DNA of 64,000 nucleotides. Origin: an uncultured Eubacteriales bacterium (lineage in GTDB: Bacteria > Bacillota > Clostridia > Oscillospirales > Ruminococcaceae). The stretch is from contig ONMZ01000001.1 of assembly GCA_900319075.1 (NCBI GenBank), positions 285,264-349,263 of the forward strand, given 5' to 3'. The first letter of the stretch is position 1; every line of letters begins with the position of its first letter. Position numbers and translations under genes: made by a program. Shown here piece after piece: positions 27,077 to 35,886 of the stretch. The notes under the pieces are model-generated. The model saw only the letters and a program-made list of their open reading frames with translations. It ran no database searches and was not told the origin of the DNA.

Positions 27077-27105
27077 ATTATACCACACATTTACGGATAA
27101 ATCAA
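27077..27105 (-). promoter_or_regulatory. Promoter of the restriction/defence operon
   Basis: Minus strand TTGATT (27100-27105), 17-bp spacer, extended -10 TGGTATAAT with TATAAT at 27077-27082, about 70 bp before the first gene. A second extended -10 of the same form lies at about 27155-27160. Confidence 0.65.
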
Positions 27106-27287
27106 CATATTTTGTGCAAAATTGCCTAAATCTGTACTAGTCCATAATGCATTATACCATAATTGTTATTGATTGTGGGGAAATAATTTGGACAGTTAAA
27201 AAATTAACGGTATTGCTGAACGTGAAATTAAATTCAATATCCTTTCAGCTTGTATTATTATATTCAATTTACACATTTCACAAGAAA

Positions 27288-27320
27288 AAAAGGAAATCAT
27301 CCATCAGATAATTTCCTTTT
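27288..27320. terminator. Bidirectional terminator between recD2 and the defence operon
   Basis: A 10-bp stem (27288-27297 with 27311-27320) flanked by an A-run and by TTTTATTT; on the minus strand seven T follow. It would stop recD2 read-through into the island. Confidence 0.7.
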
Positions 27321-27398
27321 ATTTGATATATATTATTTATTTATAATTTTGATACAATTATATAATCAAGTCTTCCTTAGTGTTTTTTAGTTTTCAAA

Positions 27399-27465
27399 AT
27401 AAAGTTCATCATTTTGAATAAACTATTAAAATTGGATTTTTAGTTTACCTCTTGATAAAGTTCAT
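27399..27465. repeat. Subterminal 11-bp repeats, right end
   Basis: ATAAAGTTCAT at 27399-27409 and 27455-27465, 56 bp apart. They match the left-end repeat complement ATAAAGTCTAT at 9 of 11 positions and are inverted relative to most left copies. Confidence 0.5.
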
Positions 27466-27494
27466 TTTTAGAAGAAATTCTTCAAAAAAATTTT

Positions 27495-29753
27495 TTACTT
27501 ACACGACGTTCCAAAGTCATCATCCTCCGCCACGTTTTCCATGAGCATATTTTTAAGTGCGGTATAACGCAGGTTTCTCCTGTCGTTAGCTATCATATAA
27601 TCCACACGTTTGCTTGAACCTACGATTATCATTAGTTTTTTTGCTCTTGTGACTGCTGTATACAGAAGGTTGCGATAATAAAGCCGGTCATAGCCTCCGA
27701 AAACTGTCATTACCACCGCTTCAAACTCACTTCCCTGACTTTTATGCACCGTTATAGCATAGGCAAGTTCCAGATTATCAAGCATCGGCAGATTATACAC
27801 CGCAACTCTGCCTTCAAAATCTATAACGGCAGTTTTCAGTATGCTGTTAACGCTTTGTATGATACCTATATCCCCGTTAAAGATGCCTGCTCCTTTTTCA
27901 AAATTCTCATCGTCGATTTGTTTTTTCCAGGGTATTTCGTAGTCGTTTTTGGTCTGCATTACCTTATCTCCCGCACGATATGTATATACGGGAGTTTTTA
28001 TTTCACTTTTTCCTGCCGTTTTCGGGTTAAGCTCACGCTGCAGTATCTTGTTGAGTTCAACAGTCCCCGAAGGACCCTGGCGGGTGGGAGAAATGACCTG
28101 TATATCAGTCATTGGCGAGAGCCCGTAGGCATCCGGCAGTCTTTTTTTACAAAGGGACACCACAAGTTCCTGCAAGGCGGGATATTCAAGCCTTTGAAAG
28201 AAGAAAAAATCTTTGTCCTTAACGGTATAGTCCACAGGCTGACCGTTGACGATCCTATGGGCATTCATTACTATATCGGAGCTGCGGGACTGGCGGAATA
28301 TCTCTTTAAGCTTTACAACGGAAAGGGCTCCGCTGTCGATAATATCCTTCAGAACGTTGCCTGCACCGACGGACGGAAGCTGGTCGCTGTCGCCTACCAG
28401 AACCAGCTTGCAGGTAACGCTAACAGCACGCAGCACAGCCTCAAACAACAGAGAATCTACCATAGACATTTCGTCGATTATCAAAGCATCACAGTCAAGA
28501 AGGTCATTTTCGTCGTGTTTGAAACGCAGGGTATCACCTGAGGTATACTCAACCTCCAGCAGTCTGTGGATAGTTTTTGCCTCATACCCCGTAAGGTCAG
28601 AGATACGCTTGGCGGCTCTGCCGGTGGGGGCACAGATCATAACGTTCAATCCTTGCTGCTGATAAAGGGATATTATTGCATTAAGCGTGGTGGTCTTTCC
28701 GGTGCCTGGGCCTCCTGTAAGCACAAGAAATCCTTTTGAAAGGGCAAGATTTATCGCTTTGCGCTGTATCGACTCGTATTTGATATTGTTATTTTCCTCC
28801 TCAAGGTCTATAACTGCGGAGAAATCAATTTTATTATCATATGTAAGCTGACGCATAACGCACAGTCTTCTGGCGATGTAGTCCTCTGCTTTATAGTACT
28901 CACGGAGCATTATAAAGGGACGGTCTTTTTTATAATACTTAAAGAGATTCTCATCATCAAGCTCCTGCTCAAGCACATCACTGAACTGTTGTTCGGTCAC
29001 TCCCAAAAATCCTACGGCAAGCTTAGTGAGCCTGTCAAGGGGCAGACAGGTATGCCCGGAGGCTGCGTTTTCCCCAAGGACAAACTCTATCCCTGCTTTT
29101 ATCCTGTATCTGCTGTCATGGGGCATCTGCATTTCGGCTGCCATTTCATCAGCCTTGGCAAAGGGCAGATCCACCCCGTATGAGCACAGAAGGTAGAGGT
29201 TTTTCTTTATCATATCAAGCACAGGGTCTCCCCAGCGTTTCCACGCCTTCACGCCATAGGAAACCGCAACGCCCATACGGCTCAGATAGCTCATAAGAGA
29301 GCGCACCGCAAAGGTCGAGCGAAAATCATCGGATATTTTTTTAGCTTTACGCTTAGTTATGCCGTCAATGACAGTAAGCTTTTCAGGCTCATTCTCAATA
29401 ACCTCTAAGGTATTTTCTCCGAACTCTTTAACAAGCTTTTTGGCTATAACGGGTCCTATCCCAGATATAGCTCCGCTGGAAAGATATTTAAGTATGGAAT
29501 CGGAGCTTTTGGGCAGGGTCCGTTCAAACATTACGGTTTTGAACTGTTCGCCGTATTTTGCATGGTCGGTAAACTCACCTGTCAGAGTAAGCTCCTCCCC
29601 CTCTTCAACGTCCCCCAGCTCGCCCACCACGGTGACAAGGTCGTTGCCGCTGTTGAGCATGAAAACGCAAAAGCCCGTTTCTTCGCTTTTAAACACTATG
29701 CTGTCTACTTCGCCTGTTATGGTTTCATAATCATGCTGTTTCTCACGAGCCAT
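27495..29753 (-). CDS. recD2: RecD-like ATP-dependent DNA helicase RecD2
   Basis: A 752-aa SF1B 5'-3' helicase of the RecD2 group, which acts in repair and fork processing without RecBC. The N-terminal part (residues 1-80) is an OB-like domain, followed by helix-hairpin-helix repeats (SGAISGIGPVIAKKL, and LTVIDGITKRKAKKI). Walker A TGGPGTGKTT is at residues 346-355; DEMSMVDS is the DExx box; the C-terminus has TVHKSQGSEFEAV and LLYTAVTRAKK. Length is as expected. In many Clostridia comF follows directly; here the island intervenes. ATG preceded by AAGGAGCG. Confidence 0.95.
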   Translation of the reverse strand: MAREKQHDYETITGEVDSIVFKSEETGFCVFMLNSGNDLVTVVGELGDVEEGEELTLTGEFTDHAKYGEQFKTVMFERTLPKSSDSILKYLSSGAISGIGPVIAKKLVKEFGENTLEVIENEPEKLTVIDGITKRKAKKISDDFRSTFAVRSLMSYLSRMGVAVSYGVKAWKRWGDPVLDMIKKNLYLLCSYGVDLPFAKADEMAAEMQMPHDSRYRIKAGIEFVLGENAASGHTCLPLDRLTKLAVGFLGVTEQQFSDVLEQELDDENLFKYYKKDRPFIMLREYYKAEDYIARRLCVMRQLTYDNKIDFSAVIDLEEENNNIKYESIQRKAINLALSKGFLVLTGGPGTGKTTTLNAIISLYQQQGLNVMICAPTGRAAKRISDLTGYEAKTIHRLLEVEYTSGDTLRFKHDENDLLDCDALIIDEMSMVDSLLFEAVLRAVSVTCKLVLVGDSDQLPSVGAGNVLKDIIDSGALSVVKLKEIFRQSRSSDIVMNAHRIVNGQPVDYTVKDKDFFFFQRLEYPALQELVVSLCKKRLPDAYGLSPMTDIQVISPTRQGPSGTVELNKILQRELNPKTAGKSEIKTPVYTYRAGDKVMQTKNDYEIPWKKQIDDENFEKGAGIFNGDIGIIQSVNSILKTAVIDFEGRVAVYNLPMLDNLELAYAITVHKSQGSEFEAVVMTVFGGYDRLYYRNLLYTAVTRAKKLMIIVGSSKRVDYMIANDRRNLRYTALKNMLMENVAEDDDFGTSCK

Positions 29754-29773
29754 AGCCTCTCACGCTCCTTTCC

Positions 29774-30100
29774 TTACTTTTTCAGATATTCCTCTAATTG
29801 TTCAAAATACACGCAATGTACAATGCTGTACTTTTCAGCCAGCTGCACAGCAGTTATTTCTTCCGGACTTCCTTTGCGGGTAAGTATAATTATGTCCCTT
29901 GCTCTGTCAGAGCTTGAAAAGACTTCCTCCCAATAGGCGCTTTTCACCGTCATTTCCAGTCCCTCGGTCTGCTCAGTGCAGGGTACAAGGATAAAGCTTT
30001 TTGTCTTTCCTCTGCGCTTATCGACCCTTAATGCTTTCATACAAAATGAAATGATTATTACCGATGCAATGCCGACTGTAATTATAACGCTAAAGATCAT
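29774..30100 (-). CDS. Small single-span membrane protein, unknown
   Basis: A 108-aa protein with one N-terminal membrane helix (residues about 2-21, IFSVIITVGIASVIIISFCM), a Lys/Arg-rich stop, and a soluble cytosolic domain of about 80 residues (KSFILVPCTEQTEGLEMTVKSA to the end) with an alternating strand-helix pattern. No family recognised. It lies between pnp and recD2, 20 bp before recD2, so it is probably translated with it. The frame is open to 30193, but the GGGGTGGG-type site before the ATG at 30100 and the membrane helix right after it favour this start. Confidence 0.6.
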   Translation of the reverse strand: MIFSVIITVGIASVIIISFCMKALRVDKRRGKTKSFILVPCTEQTEGLEMTVKSAYWEEVFSSSDRARDIIILTRKGSPEEITAVQLAEKYSIVHCVYFEQLEEYLKK

Positions 30101-30182
30101 GTACCCACCCCGTTTTCGGCAAACAGACAAAGGTCTGTTTTTTTCATAATATGCTGCCGGATCACTAAGGGTGAACAAACAA

Positions 30183-30204
30183 GCGGACAGCATAAACTGT
30201 CCGC
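30183..30204 (-). terminator. Terminator after pnp
   Basis: An 8-bp GC-rich stem GCGGACAG/CTGTCCGC with 6-base loop, followed on the minus strand by CTTGTTTGTT. Located 20 bp past the pnp stop. Confidence 0.75.
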
Positions 30205-30223
30205 CTTTGGTTCTATTTAAAGA

Positions 30224-32338
30224 TCACTCTGCGTTTTTCTTTGCCTCGATATCTGCAAGGGCGTCTTTTCTGGAAAGATTGATCCTGCCCTGGTCGTCTA
30301 TCTCCATAACTTTGACCACGACCTCGTCGCCAACGGAAACTACATCTTCAACCTTGCCGACTCTCTGCTTGTCCAGTTTGGATATATGGACAAGTCCCTC
30401 TTTACCCGGTGCGATCTCAACAAAAGCGCCGAAGTTCATCAGTCTGGTTACTTTACCTCTGTATATAGCTCCTATCTCGGGATCATTGCCTATTGTATTG
30501 ATGATGGAGATAGCCTGTTCAGCCTTTGCAAGGTCAAGACCGGAAACAAATACATTTCCGTCCTCGCTGATATCGATCTTGACATCACACTCGGCGCTGA
30601 TCTTCTGGATGACCTTTCCGCCCGAACCGATGACCTCTCTGATCTTATCAACAGGGACCTTAGTTGTAAGCATCTTAGGAGCCCACTTGCTGACTGTAGG
30701 TCTTACCTCTGGGATAGCCTTGAGCATTATCTCATCAAGAATATAATTTCTTGCTTTATGTGTCTTTTCAAATGCGCTTGCGATTATATCATAGGTAAGT
30801 CCGTCTACCTTGATATCCACCTGGATAGCGGTAATACCGTTCTTTGTACCGCCTACCTTAAAGTCCATATCGCCATAGAAGTCCTCAAGACCCTGGATAT
30901 CCACCATAGTCATCCAGCTGCCATCCTCTTTGGTAATAAGTCCACAGGAGATACCTGCAACAGGAGCCTTGATAGGAACACCTGCGTCCATAAGTGCAAG
31001 TGTTGAACCGCAGATAGATCCCTGTGATGTTGAGCCGTTAGAAGAAAGAACTTCTGATACGCAGCGTATAGCGTAAGGGAAATCCTCAACGGATGGGATA
31101 ACAGGGACAAGCGCTCTCTCAGCGAGTGCTCCGTGTCCGATCTCACGTCTTCCGGGTCCTCTTGACGGCTTTGTTTCGCCAACAGAATAAGATGGGAAGT
31201 TATACTGGTGCATATATCTCTTGCTGGTCTCCTCGTCAAGACCGTCAAGCTTCTGGGCATCTGAAACAGGACCGAGTGTGGCAATTGTCATGACCTGTGT
31301 CTGACCTCTGGTAAAGATACCGGAGCCGTGAACTCTCGGAAGTACTCCGACCTCGGCAGCAAGAGGTCTGATCTCGTCGATACCTCTGCCGTCAACACGC
31401 TTACCGTTGTACAGCCACTCTCTTACGATGGTCTTTTGTGCTTTATACATTACCTCACCGATAATATCAGGCAGGTTCTCATACTCCTCAGAGTACTTTT
31501 CAACTATCTCGTCCTGGATAGGGAGAAGTCTTGCATCTCTTACGTTTTTATCGTCTGTATCAAGTGCCTCTTTAAGCTTATCTCCGAACTGATCCATGAT
31601 CTTATCCATCATATCGTGGTCAAGCTCCATAGACTCAAACTCAAACTTAGGCTTGCCGATCTGCTTTTGGATATCGGAAATAAATGCCACCATATTCTTT
31701 ATCTCGGCATGACCGAACTTGATAGCTTCAAGCATAAGGTCATCGGGGATCTCGTTAGCGCCTGCCTCGATCATAACCACCTTTTCAGCTGAGCCTGCAA
31801 CGGTAAGGTTAAGGTCGTTGTGTGCTCTTTGCTCCAAAGTAGGATTGAGCACCAGCTGTCCGTCAACGTAGCCCACGTTGATAGATGCAACAGGTCCGTT
31901 CCACGGAATATCTGAAATAGAGATAGCGATGGAAGCAGCTATCATTCCTGCGATCTCGGGAGAGTTATCAGGATCAACAGAAAGGACAGTGATAACAACG
32001 GTCACGTCGTTTCTCATATCCTTTGGGAAAAGAGGTCTGATAGGTCTGTCCACACATCTCGACGCAAGTATTGCCTTATCGGAAGCCTTGCCCTCTCTTT
32101 TTGTGAAAGAGCCCGGGATCTTACCCACAGCGTACATCTTCTCTTCAAAGTCAACGGAAAGTGGGAAAAAGTCAACGCCCTCCCTTGGCTTTGCAGATGC
32201 GGTAACGTTTGCCATAACAACTGTTTCGCCGTATCTAACCCAGCACGAGCCGTTTGCAAGTCCGCAGGTCTTGCCTGTTTCCACCTTTACAGGTCTGCCT
32301 GCATAGGTGGTTTCAAAAGTTCTGAAATTCTCAAACAT
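30224..32338 (-). CDS. pnp: Polynucleotide phosphorylase
   Basis: A 704-aa 3'-5' phosphorolytic exoribonuclease involved in RNA turnover. Two RNase PH-like domains (residues 1-230 and about 310-545), the second with GRREIGHGALAERAL and the active-site region FKVGGTKNGITAIQVDIK. The KH domain follows (IREVIGSGGKVIQKISAE) and the S1 domain ends the protein (GAIYRGKVTRLMNFGAFVEI, GLVHISKLD). Full length and intact. It follows rpsO as in most bacteria; the 180-base gap holds two hairpins. Start ATG after GGAGGAAG. Confidence 0.97.
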   Translation of the reverse strand: MFENFRTFETTYAGRPVKVETGKTCGLANGSCWVRYGETVVMANVTASAKPREGVDFFPLSVDFEEKMYAVGKIPGSFTKREGKASDKAILASRCVDRPIRPLFPKDMRNDVTVVITVLSVDPDNSPEIAGMIAASIAISISDIPWNGPVASINVGYVDGQLVLNPTLEQRAHNDLNLTVAGSAEKVVMIEAGANEIPDDLMLEAIKFGHAEIKNMVAFISDIQKQIGKPKFEFESMELDHDMMDKIMDQFGDKLKEALDTDDKNVRDARLLPIQDEIVEKYSEEYENLPDIIGEVMYKAQKTIVREWLYNGKRVDGRGIDEIRPLAAEVGVLPRVHGSGIFTRGQTQVMTIATLGPVSDAQKLDGLDEETSKRYMHQYNFPSYSVGETKPSRGPGRREIGHGALAERALVPVIPSVEDFPYAIRCVSEVLSSNGSTSQGSICGSTLALMDAGVPIKAPVAGISCGLITKEDGSWMTMVDIQGLEDFYGDMDFKVGGTKNGITAIQVDIKVDGLTYDIIASAFEKTHKARNYILDEIMLKAIPEVRPTVSKWAPKMLTTKVPVDKIREVIGSGGKVIQKISAECDVKIDISEDGNVFVSGLDLAKAEQAISIINTIGNDPEIGAIYRGKVTRLMNFGAFVEIAPGKEGLVHISKLDKQRVGKVEDVVSVGDEVVVKVMEIDDQGRINLSRKDALADIEAKKNAE

Positions 32339-32375
32339 TTTTCTTCCTCCAAATTATTTTTTATCTGGTGAAAGC

Positions 32376-32426
32376 ATTAGCAATAAACACAGCTCACGCC
32401 ATGCATAAACTCTGTTTAATGCTAAT
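32376..32426 (-). promoter_or_regulatory. Imperfect hairpin in the pnp leader
   Basis: Arms 32376-32392 and 32410-32426 pair over 17 positions with a few mismatches. In other bacteria RNase III cuts a pnp leader stem and PNPase then represses its own mRNA; a similar role is inferred from position. Confidence 0.45.
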
Positions 32427-32470
32427 ACGCCTGCACCAAATTATGTTCGTTTTTGTGTATGATACACCAA

Positions 32471-32500
32471 AAGGCAGTGGCAATAAATTGCCTCTGCCTT
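32471..32500 (-). terminator. rpsO-pnp intercistronic hairpin
   Basis: AAGGCAG and GGCAAT pair with ATTGCC and CTGCCTT around a single T-T mismatch and a two-base loop, then TTTT on the minus strand. Either a partial terminator or an RNA end-stabiliser after rpsO. Confidence 0.65.
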
Positions 32501-32518
32501 AATGGATGATCACATAAA

Positions 32519-32785
32519 TTACTTACGGATACCCAGCTTCTCGATGGTTGCTCTGTATCTGTTGATGTCCTTTTTCTTCAGGTAGTTGAGAAGATTTCTT
32601 CTCTTACCGATCATCTTGAACAGACCGCTTCTGGAGTGGTTGTCCTTCTTATGTGTTTTCAGATGCTCGGTCAAATCGGAGATCCTTCTTGTAAGGATAG
32701 CGATCTGTACCTCAGGAGATCCTGTGTCGTTATCATGAGTCTTGTTTGCCTCGATAACGGCTGTCTTTTCGTCTTTTCTCAGCAT
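32519..32785 (-). CDS. rpsO: 30S ribosomal protein S15
   Basis: An 88-aa S15, which binds 16S rRNA early in 30S assembly. The family core [19 protein letters not shown], then [25 protein letters not shown], is complete, and the ending [12 protein letters not shown] is typical. A TTG six codons upstream is in frame, but AGAGGT sits correctly before the ATG at 32785 and the resulting length is the usual 88-89 aa. It has its own promoter 120 bp upstream and a structured leader that may bind S15. Confidence 0.97.
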   Translation of the reverse strand: MLRKDEKTAVIEANKTHDNDTGSPEVQIAILTRRISDLTEHLKTHKKDNHSRSGLFKMIGKRRNLLNYLKKKDINRYRATIEKLGIRK

Positions 32786-32825
32786 TTTTTGTACCTCTTT
32801 CAAATATTATTTCCGATGTCGAAGG

Positions 32826-32865
32826 ATATGGCAGGTAGCTTTCCCCATTGGGGCTTTACCCATAT
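32826..32865 (-). promoter_or_regulatory. Structured rpsO leader, possible S15 autoregulatory site
   Basis: On the minus strand ATATGG pairs with CCATAT, enclosing CCCC-AAT-GGGG. Leaders that bind S15 and repress rpsO are known in several Firmicutes with varying structures; assignment here is by location and fold only. Confidence 0.4.
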
Positions 32866-32902
32866 TCTGCGGCAGGGATATGCTGTCAACACAGCACTGT
32901 TA

Positions 32903-32931
32903 ATTATACATTATAAGCCAGGTTTTGTAAA
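32903..32931 (-). promoter_or_regulatory. Sigma-A promoter for rpsO-pnp
   Basis: TTTACA (32926-32931), 17-bp spacer, TATAAT (32903-32908) on the minus strand; it begins before the rpsO leader structure. Confidence 0.8.
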
Positions 32932-32970
32932 GGGCATTCACAAAAAGTTTACACTTAGTGACCCGGTGCT

Positions 32971-33825
32971 TTACTTGATCCCGTGATGCTCTTTACCGGC
33001 GGTAAGGGTATTTTTCATAAGCATTGCGATAGTCATAGGTCCAACGCCGCCGGGAACGGGAGTTATATAGCTTGCCTTGTCCTTTACGTTTTCAAAGTCA
33101 ACATCTCCGCAAAGTTTTCCGTTTTCGTCCCTGTTCATTCCAACGTCGATAACAACTGCGCCATCTTTAACATAGTCCGCTGTTATCATTTTGGCTCTGC
33201 CGACTGCGGCAACGAGGATATCCGCTCTGCTTGCCACAGCCTTGAGATCCTTTGTCTTTGAGTGGCAGATTGTTACTGTGCCGCTCTGATGGAGCAATAG
33301 CATAGCCTGCGGCTTGCCCACGATATTGCTTCTTCCGATGACAACGCACTCTTTGCCGGCTATCTCGGTACCTGTGGATTTTATAAGCTCCATAACGCCT
33401 GCGGGGGTGCATGGCAGGAAGCTGTAATCCCCTATCATTATCTTGCCCACGTTTACAGGGTGGAAAGCGTCAACGTCCTTATCGGGGCGGATATTGTTGA
33501 TAATTATCTTATCGTCAAGATGCTTTGGCAGGGGCAGCTGAACAAGTATACCGTCGACCTTGTCATCGTTATTGAGCTTATCCACAAGTGCGAGCAGCTC
33601 CTCCTCGGTAGTTTCCTCGGGCAGAGCATACTTGAAGGAATTAAAGCCCACGGTTTCGCAAGCCTTTTCCTTATTTCTGACATACACCTGGGAAGCAGGA
33701 TCGTTTCCCACGATGACCACTGCAAGACCTATCTCTACGCCCTGTGCTTTGAGTTTTTCGGTCTCGATCCTTATTTCCTCCTTGACCTTTGCGGAAACAG
33801 CCTTTCCGTCGATTATCTGTGACAT
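32971..33825 (-). CDS. folD: Bifunctional methylenetetrahydrofolate dehydrogenase/cyclohydrolase
   Basis: A 284-aa FolD that interconverts methylene-, methenyl- and formyl-tetrahydrofolate with NADP. Signature blocks: [18 protein letters not shown] with the Tyr-x3-Lys catalytic pair, [33 protein letters not shown], and the NADP-site [15 protein letters not shown], ending [15 protein letters not shown]. Intact and full length. A TTG at 33834 is in frame, but AAGGAG 8 bases before ATG 33825 decides the start. It lies 27 bp after lgt on the same strand. Confidence 0.97.
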   Translation of the reverse strand: MSQIIDGKAVSAKVKEEIRIETEKLKAQGVEIGLAVVIVGNDPASQVYVRNKEKACETVGFNSFKYALPEETTEEELLALVDKLNNDDKVDGILVQLPLPKHLDDKIIINNIRPDKDVDAFHPVNVGKIMIGDYSFLPCTPAGVMELIKSTGTEIAGKECVVIGRSNIVGKPQAMLLLHQSGTVTICHSKTKDLKAVASRADILVAAVGRAKMITADYVKDGAVVIDVGMNRDENGKLCGDVDFENVKDKASYITPVPGGVGPMTIAMLMKNTLTAGKEHHGIK

Positions 33826-33852
33826 TTCAAACACTCCTTATACATAATTATT

Positions 33853-35850
33853 TCAGCGTTTTTTCCTGTTGCGGTTTCTTGAACGATTATTCTTGCGCTT
33901 AGCGTTCTTATTGTTGGGATCAGATACTTTCTGAGAAGGTTCACCATTTTCCGTGCTGTTGTTTTTCTCATTTACCTGTGAGATGATATCCTCGACTTTA
34001 ACATCGCTGTCAGAGGGCAGCTCCTCAGACTTTTCGCTTGCCTCTGCGATTATCTCCTGGATCTGCTTATCCTTTTCAGCCTTTTCCTCTTTCATCTTCT
34101 GAGTTACCTCAGCCACGATATCCTCAGCTTTTATTTCCTCATCGGCTTTGCTCCGGGGTGCTTCGGCTTCGGTTTTCTCTTCTGCTGCCGGAGCTTGCTC
34201 CTGCATTTCTTCGGGCTTATTGTCCGGTGCTTGTTCCGACTCCTGCTGCTGGGGCTGATTTTCGTCCTTACTTACCTCGGCAGGCTCTTTCTCGGTTTCC
34301 TGCTCCTTTTCCTCTGCCTTTTCCTCAGTTTCCTGCTTTTGCGTCTGAACAGGTTTTTTCTTCTTTTTCTTTTTCTTCGGCTTAGGCTGGGTTTCTTCCT
34401 GTGCCGCAGGGACAGTTTCCTTCGGGGTCTGTTCAGTTTCCGGGGCTTTATCGCTCGGCTTATCCGCCTTTTCGTCCTTGATTATGGGAACTACATCGTC
34501 CTCGGCTGTTTCGGCAGGAGCCTGCTCTTTATCATCTGTCTGAGCCTTGGTATCCTCCTGTTCATTTTCGCCTTCGGTTTCACTTGTCTGAGAGGCAGCT
34601 TCAGCGTTTTCCTCGCTTTGCTCATCGCCGCTCTTTTCCTCTTCCTCAACAGTTTCGCTGTTTTCCTCGGCTAAAAGCTTTGCCCTGGCAGCCAGCTTAT
34701 CTTCACGAGCCTTTTTATCTGCCTTTTCGGCTTCATCGATCGCTTCACGGAGCTTATGACGTGCCTGTGGTCCGTACTTCTCCTCAAGCTCGGCTTTCAT
34801 AGCCTCTGTATTTTCGCCCTTATCCTCACTTTCGGATATTTTTTTCTCAAGCTCTTTCTTTTTCTTTTCAAAATCTTTTATATTGTCATAATATGCGATC
34901 TGAGCTTTTGAAAGCTGAGTATCCTTAAAGAAAACATAATCCTTGAATTTGGTGATACGCACTCTTACAATGATAAGTACAACAAGGCTCACGATCACAC
35001 AGGCTGCAGCAAGAAGCTGTGAAACTCTTATTGAGCCAAGATAAAGCGAGTCGGTCCTGAGCCCTTCGATAAAGAATCTTCCAAGTCCGTACCATATTGT
35101 ATAACAAAGGAAGACCTCGCCGTCAAATTTTCTATGTTTAAAATATATGTGCAAAAGCACAAATCCCAGCAGACACCACAGCGATTCATAGAGAAAGCAC
35201 GGGTGTATCGGCTGCAGGGGCTCTACGCTTCCGTCGGTAATGTGGCTGCTGACATAATTTGCAGTTGTATTGCTCATCATGCCCCAGGGAAGAGTTGTAT
35301 TCGTTCCGAAGGCTTCCTGGTTGAAAAAGTTGCCCCAGCGTCCGATCGCCTGACCGATAAAAAAGCAGGGTGCCACAATATCAAGCATTGCCGTCAGCCG
35401 CAGTTTCCTGAGTTTTACGATGATACCGCCTACGACTATGGCGCCTATAAGTCCGCCGTAAATGGCAAGTCCGCCGTCACGGAAATCAAAGAACTTGCTT
35501 AAAGGTGTATCAGAGAAAATGATATAATAAAGTCTTGCTCCGATGATCGCACCGAAAAATCCGCCGATGACTGCATCTGTTGCTCTGTCAGGGTCGATAC
35601 CTGCTTTTTTCATTTTTTTGAAACCGTAGATCATCGCAAGGATTATTCCCACAGCGATCAGAAATCCATACCAATATATCTGAAAATTCGTTCCCGGTAT
35701 TTTGAACATCACCCTGTCAATGTCGATCCCCGTTTTGAGTACATTATCTCCGCTGCCGAAATTGGGGAAATATACCCTGTTGGGGTGATCTCCGAGTTTT
35801 TCCCACATTGTTTCATACTGCTCTGCGAGCAGCTGCACTGCCTGTAACAT
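33853..35850 (-). CDS. lgt: Prolipoprotein diacylglyceryl transferase with long disordered tail
   Basis: A 665-aa protein whose first 300 residues are a normal Lgt: it moves diacylglycerol from phosphatidylglycerol to the lipobox cysteine of prelipoproteins. About seven membrane spans, with the signature GRWGNFFNQEAFG (residues about 172-184), GARLYYIIF and GLGRFFIEGLRTD. After the last span (about residue 300) comes a 360-residue cytosolic extension: a coiled coil, then low-complexity Glu/Gln/Lys/Pro runs, a KKKKKKKK block and an Arg/Asn/Lys-rich end RNRNRKKR. Such a tail is absent from standard Lgt (about 270-300 aa) and its role is unknown. Start ATG after AAAGGA. Confidence 0.95.
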   Translation of the reverse strand: MLQAVQLLAEQYETMWEKLGDHPNRVYFPNFGSGDNVLKTGIDIDRVMFKIPGTNFQIYWYGFLIAVGIILAMIYGFKKMKKAGIDPDRATDAVIGGFFGAIIGARLYYIIFSDTPLSKFFDFRDGGLAIYGGLIGAIVVGGIIVKLRKLRLTAMLDIVAPCFFIGQAIGRWGNFFNQEAFGTNTTLPWGMMSNTTANYVSSHITDGSVEPLQPIHPCFLYESLWCLLGFVLLHIYFKHRKFDGEVFLCYTIWYGLGRFFIEGLRTDSLYLGSIRVSQLLAAACVIVSLVVLIIVRVRITKFKDYVFFKDTQLSKAQIAYYDNIKDFEKKKKELEKKISESEDKGENTEAMKAELEEKYGPQARHKLREAIDEAEKADKKAREDKLAARAKLLAEENSETVEEEEKSGDEQSEENAEAASQTSETEGENEQEDTKAQTDDKEQAPAETAEDDVVPIIKDEKADKPSDKAPETEQTPKETVPAAQEETQPKPKKKKKKKKPVQTQKQETEEKAEEKEQETEKEPAEVSKDENQPQQQESEQAPDNKPEEMQEQAPAAEEKTEAEAPRSKADEEIKAEDIVAEVTQKMKEEKAEKDKQIQEIIAEASEKSEELPSDSDVKVEDIISQVNEKNNSTENGEPSQKVSDPNNKNAKRKNNRSRNRNRKKR

Positions 35851-35886
35851 TTTTGATCCATTCCTTTCTGTAAAAAAGCACTTTCC

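Larger units (their letters stand above)
4418..27412. mobile_element. Candidate 23-kb recombinase-borne defence island between recD2 and comF
   Basis: Minus-strand block holding a recombination operon (8 bases to 15 kb) and a type I restriction/defence operon (15 to 27 kb). It interrupts recD2-comF, which are adjacent in many Clostridia. Related 11-bp repeats lie at both ends, and near-identical 9-mers GTACATCAT (4418-4426) and GTTCATCAT (27404-27412) could be junction cores. The first contains, on the minus strand, GATGTA, the core sequence known from Tn554 attachment sites; a 6-mer can easily occur by chance. Exact ends are not proven, and the two halves may have arrived separately. Confidence 0.55.
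27006..27494. other. AT-rich right junction of the island, no gene
   Basis: 489 bases without a coding frame. It holds the defence-operon promoter, a bidirectional terminator (27288-27320) and two right-end repeats (27399-27409, 27455-27465). The element edge should lie between about 27.3 and 27.5 kb. Confidence 0.6.
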
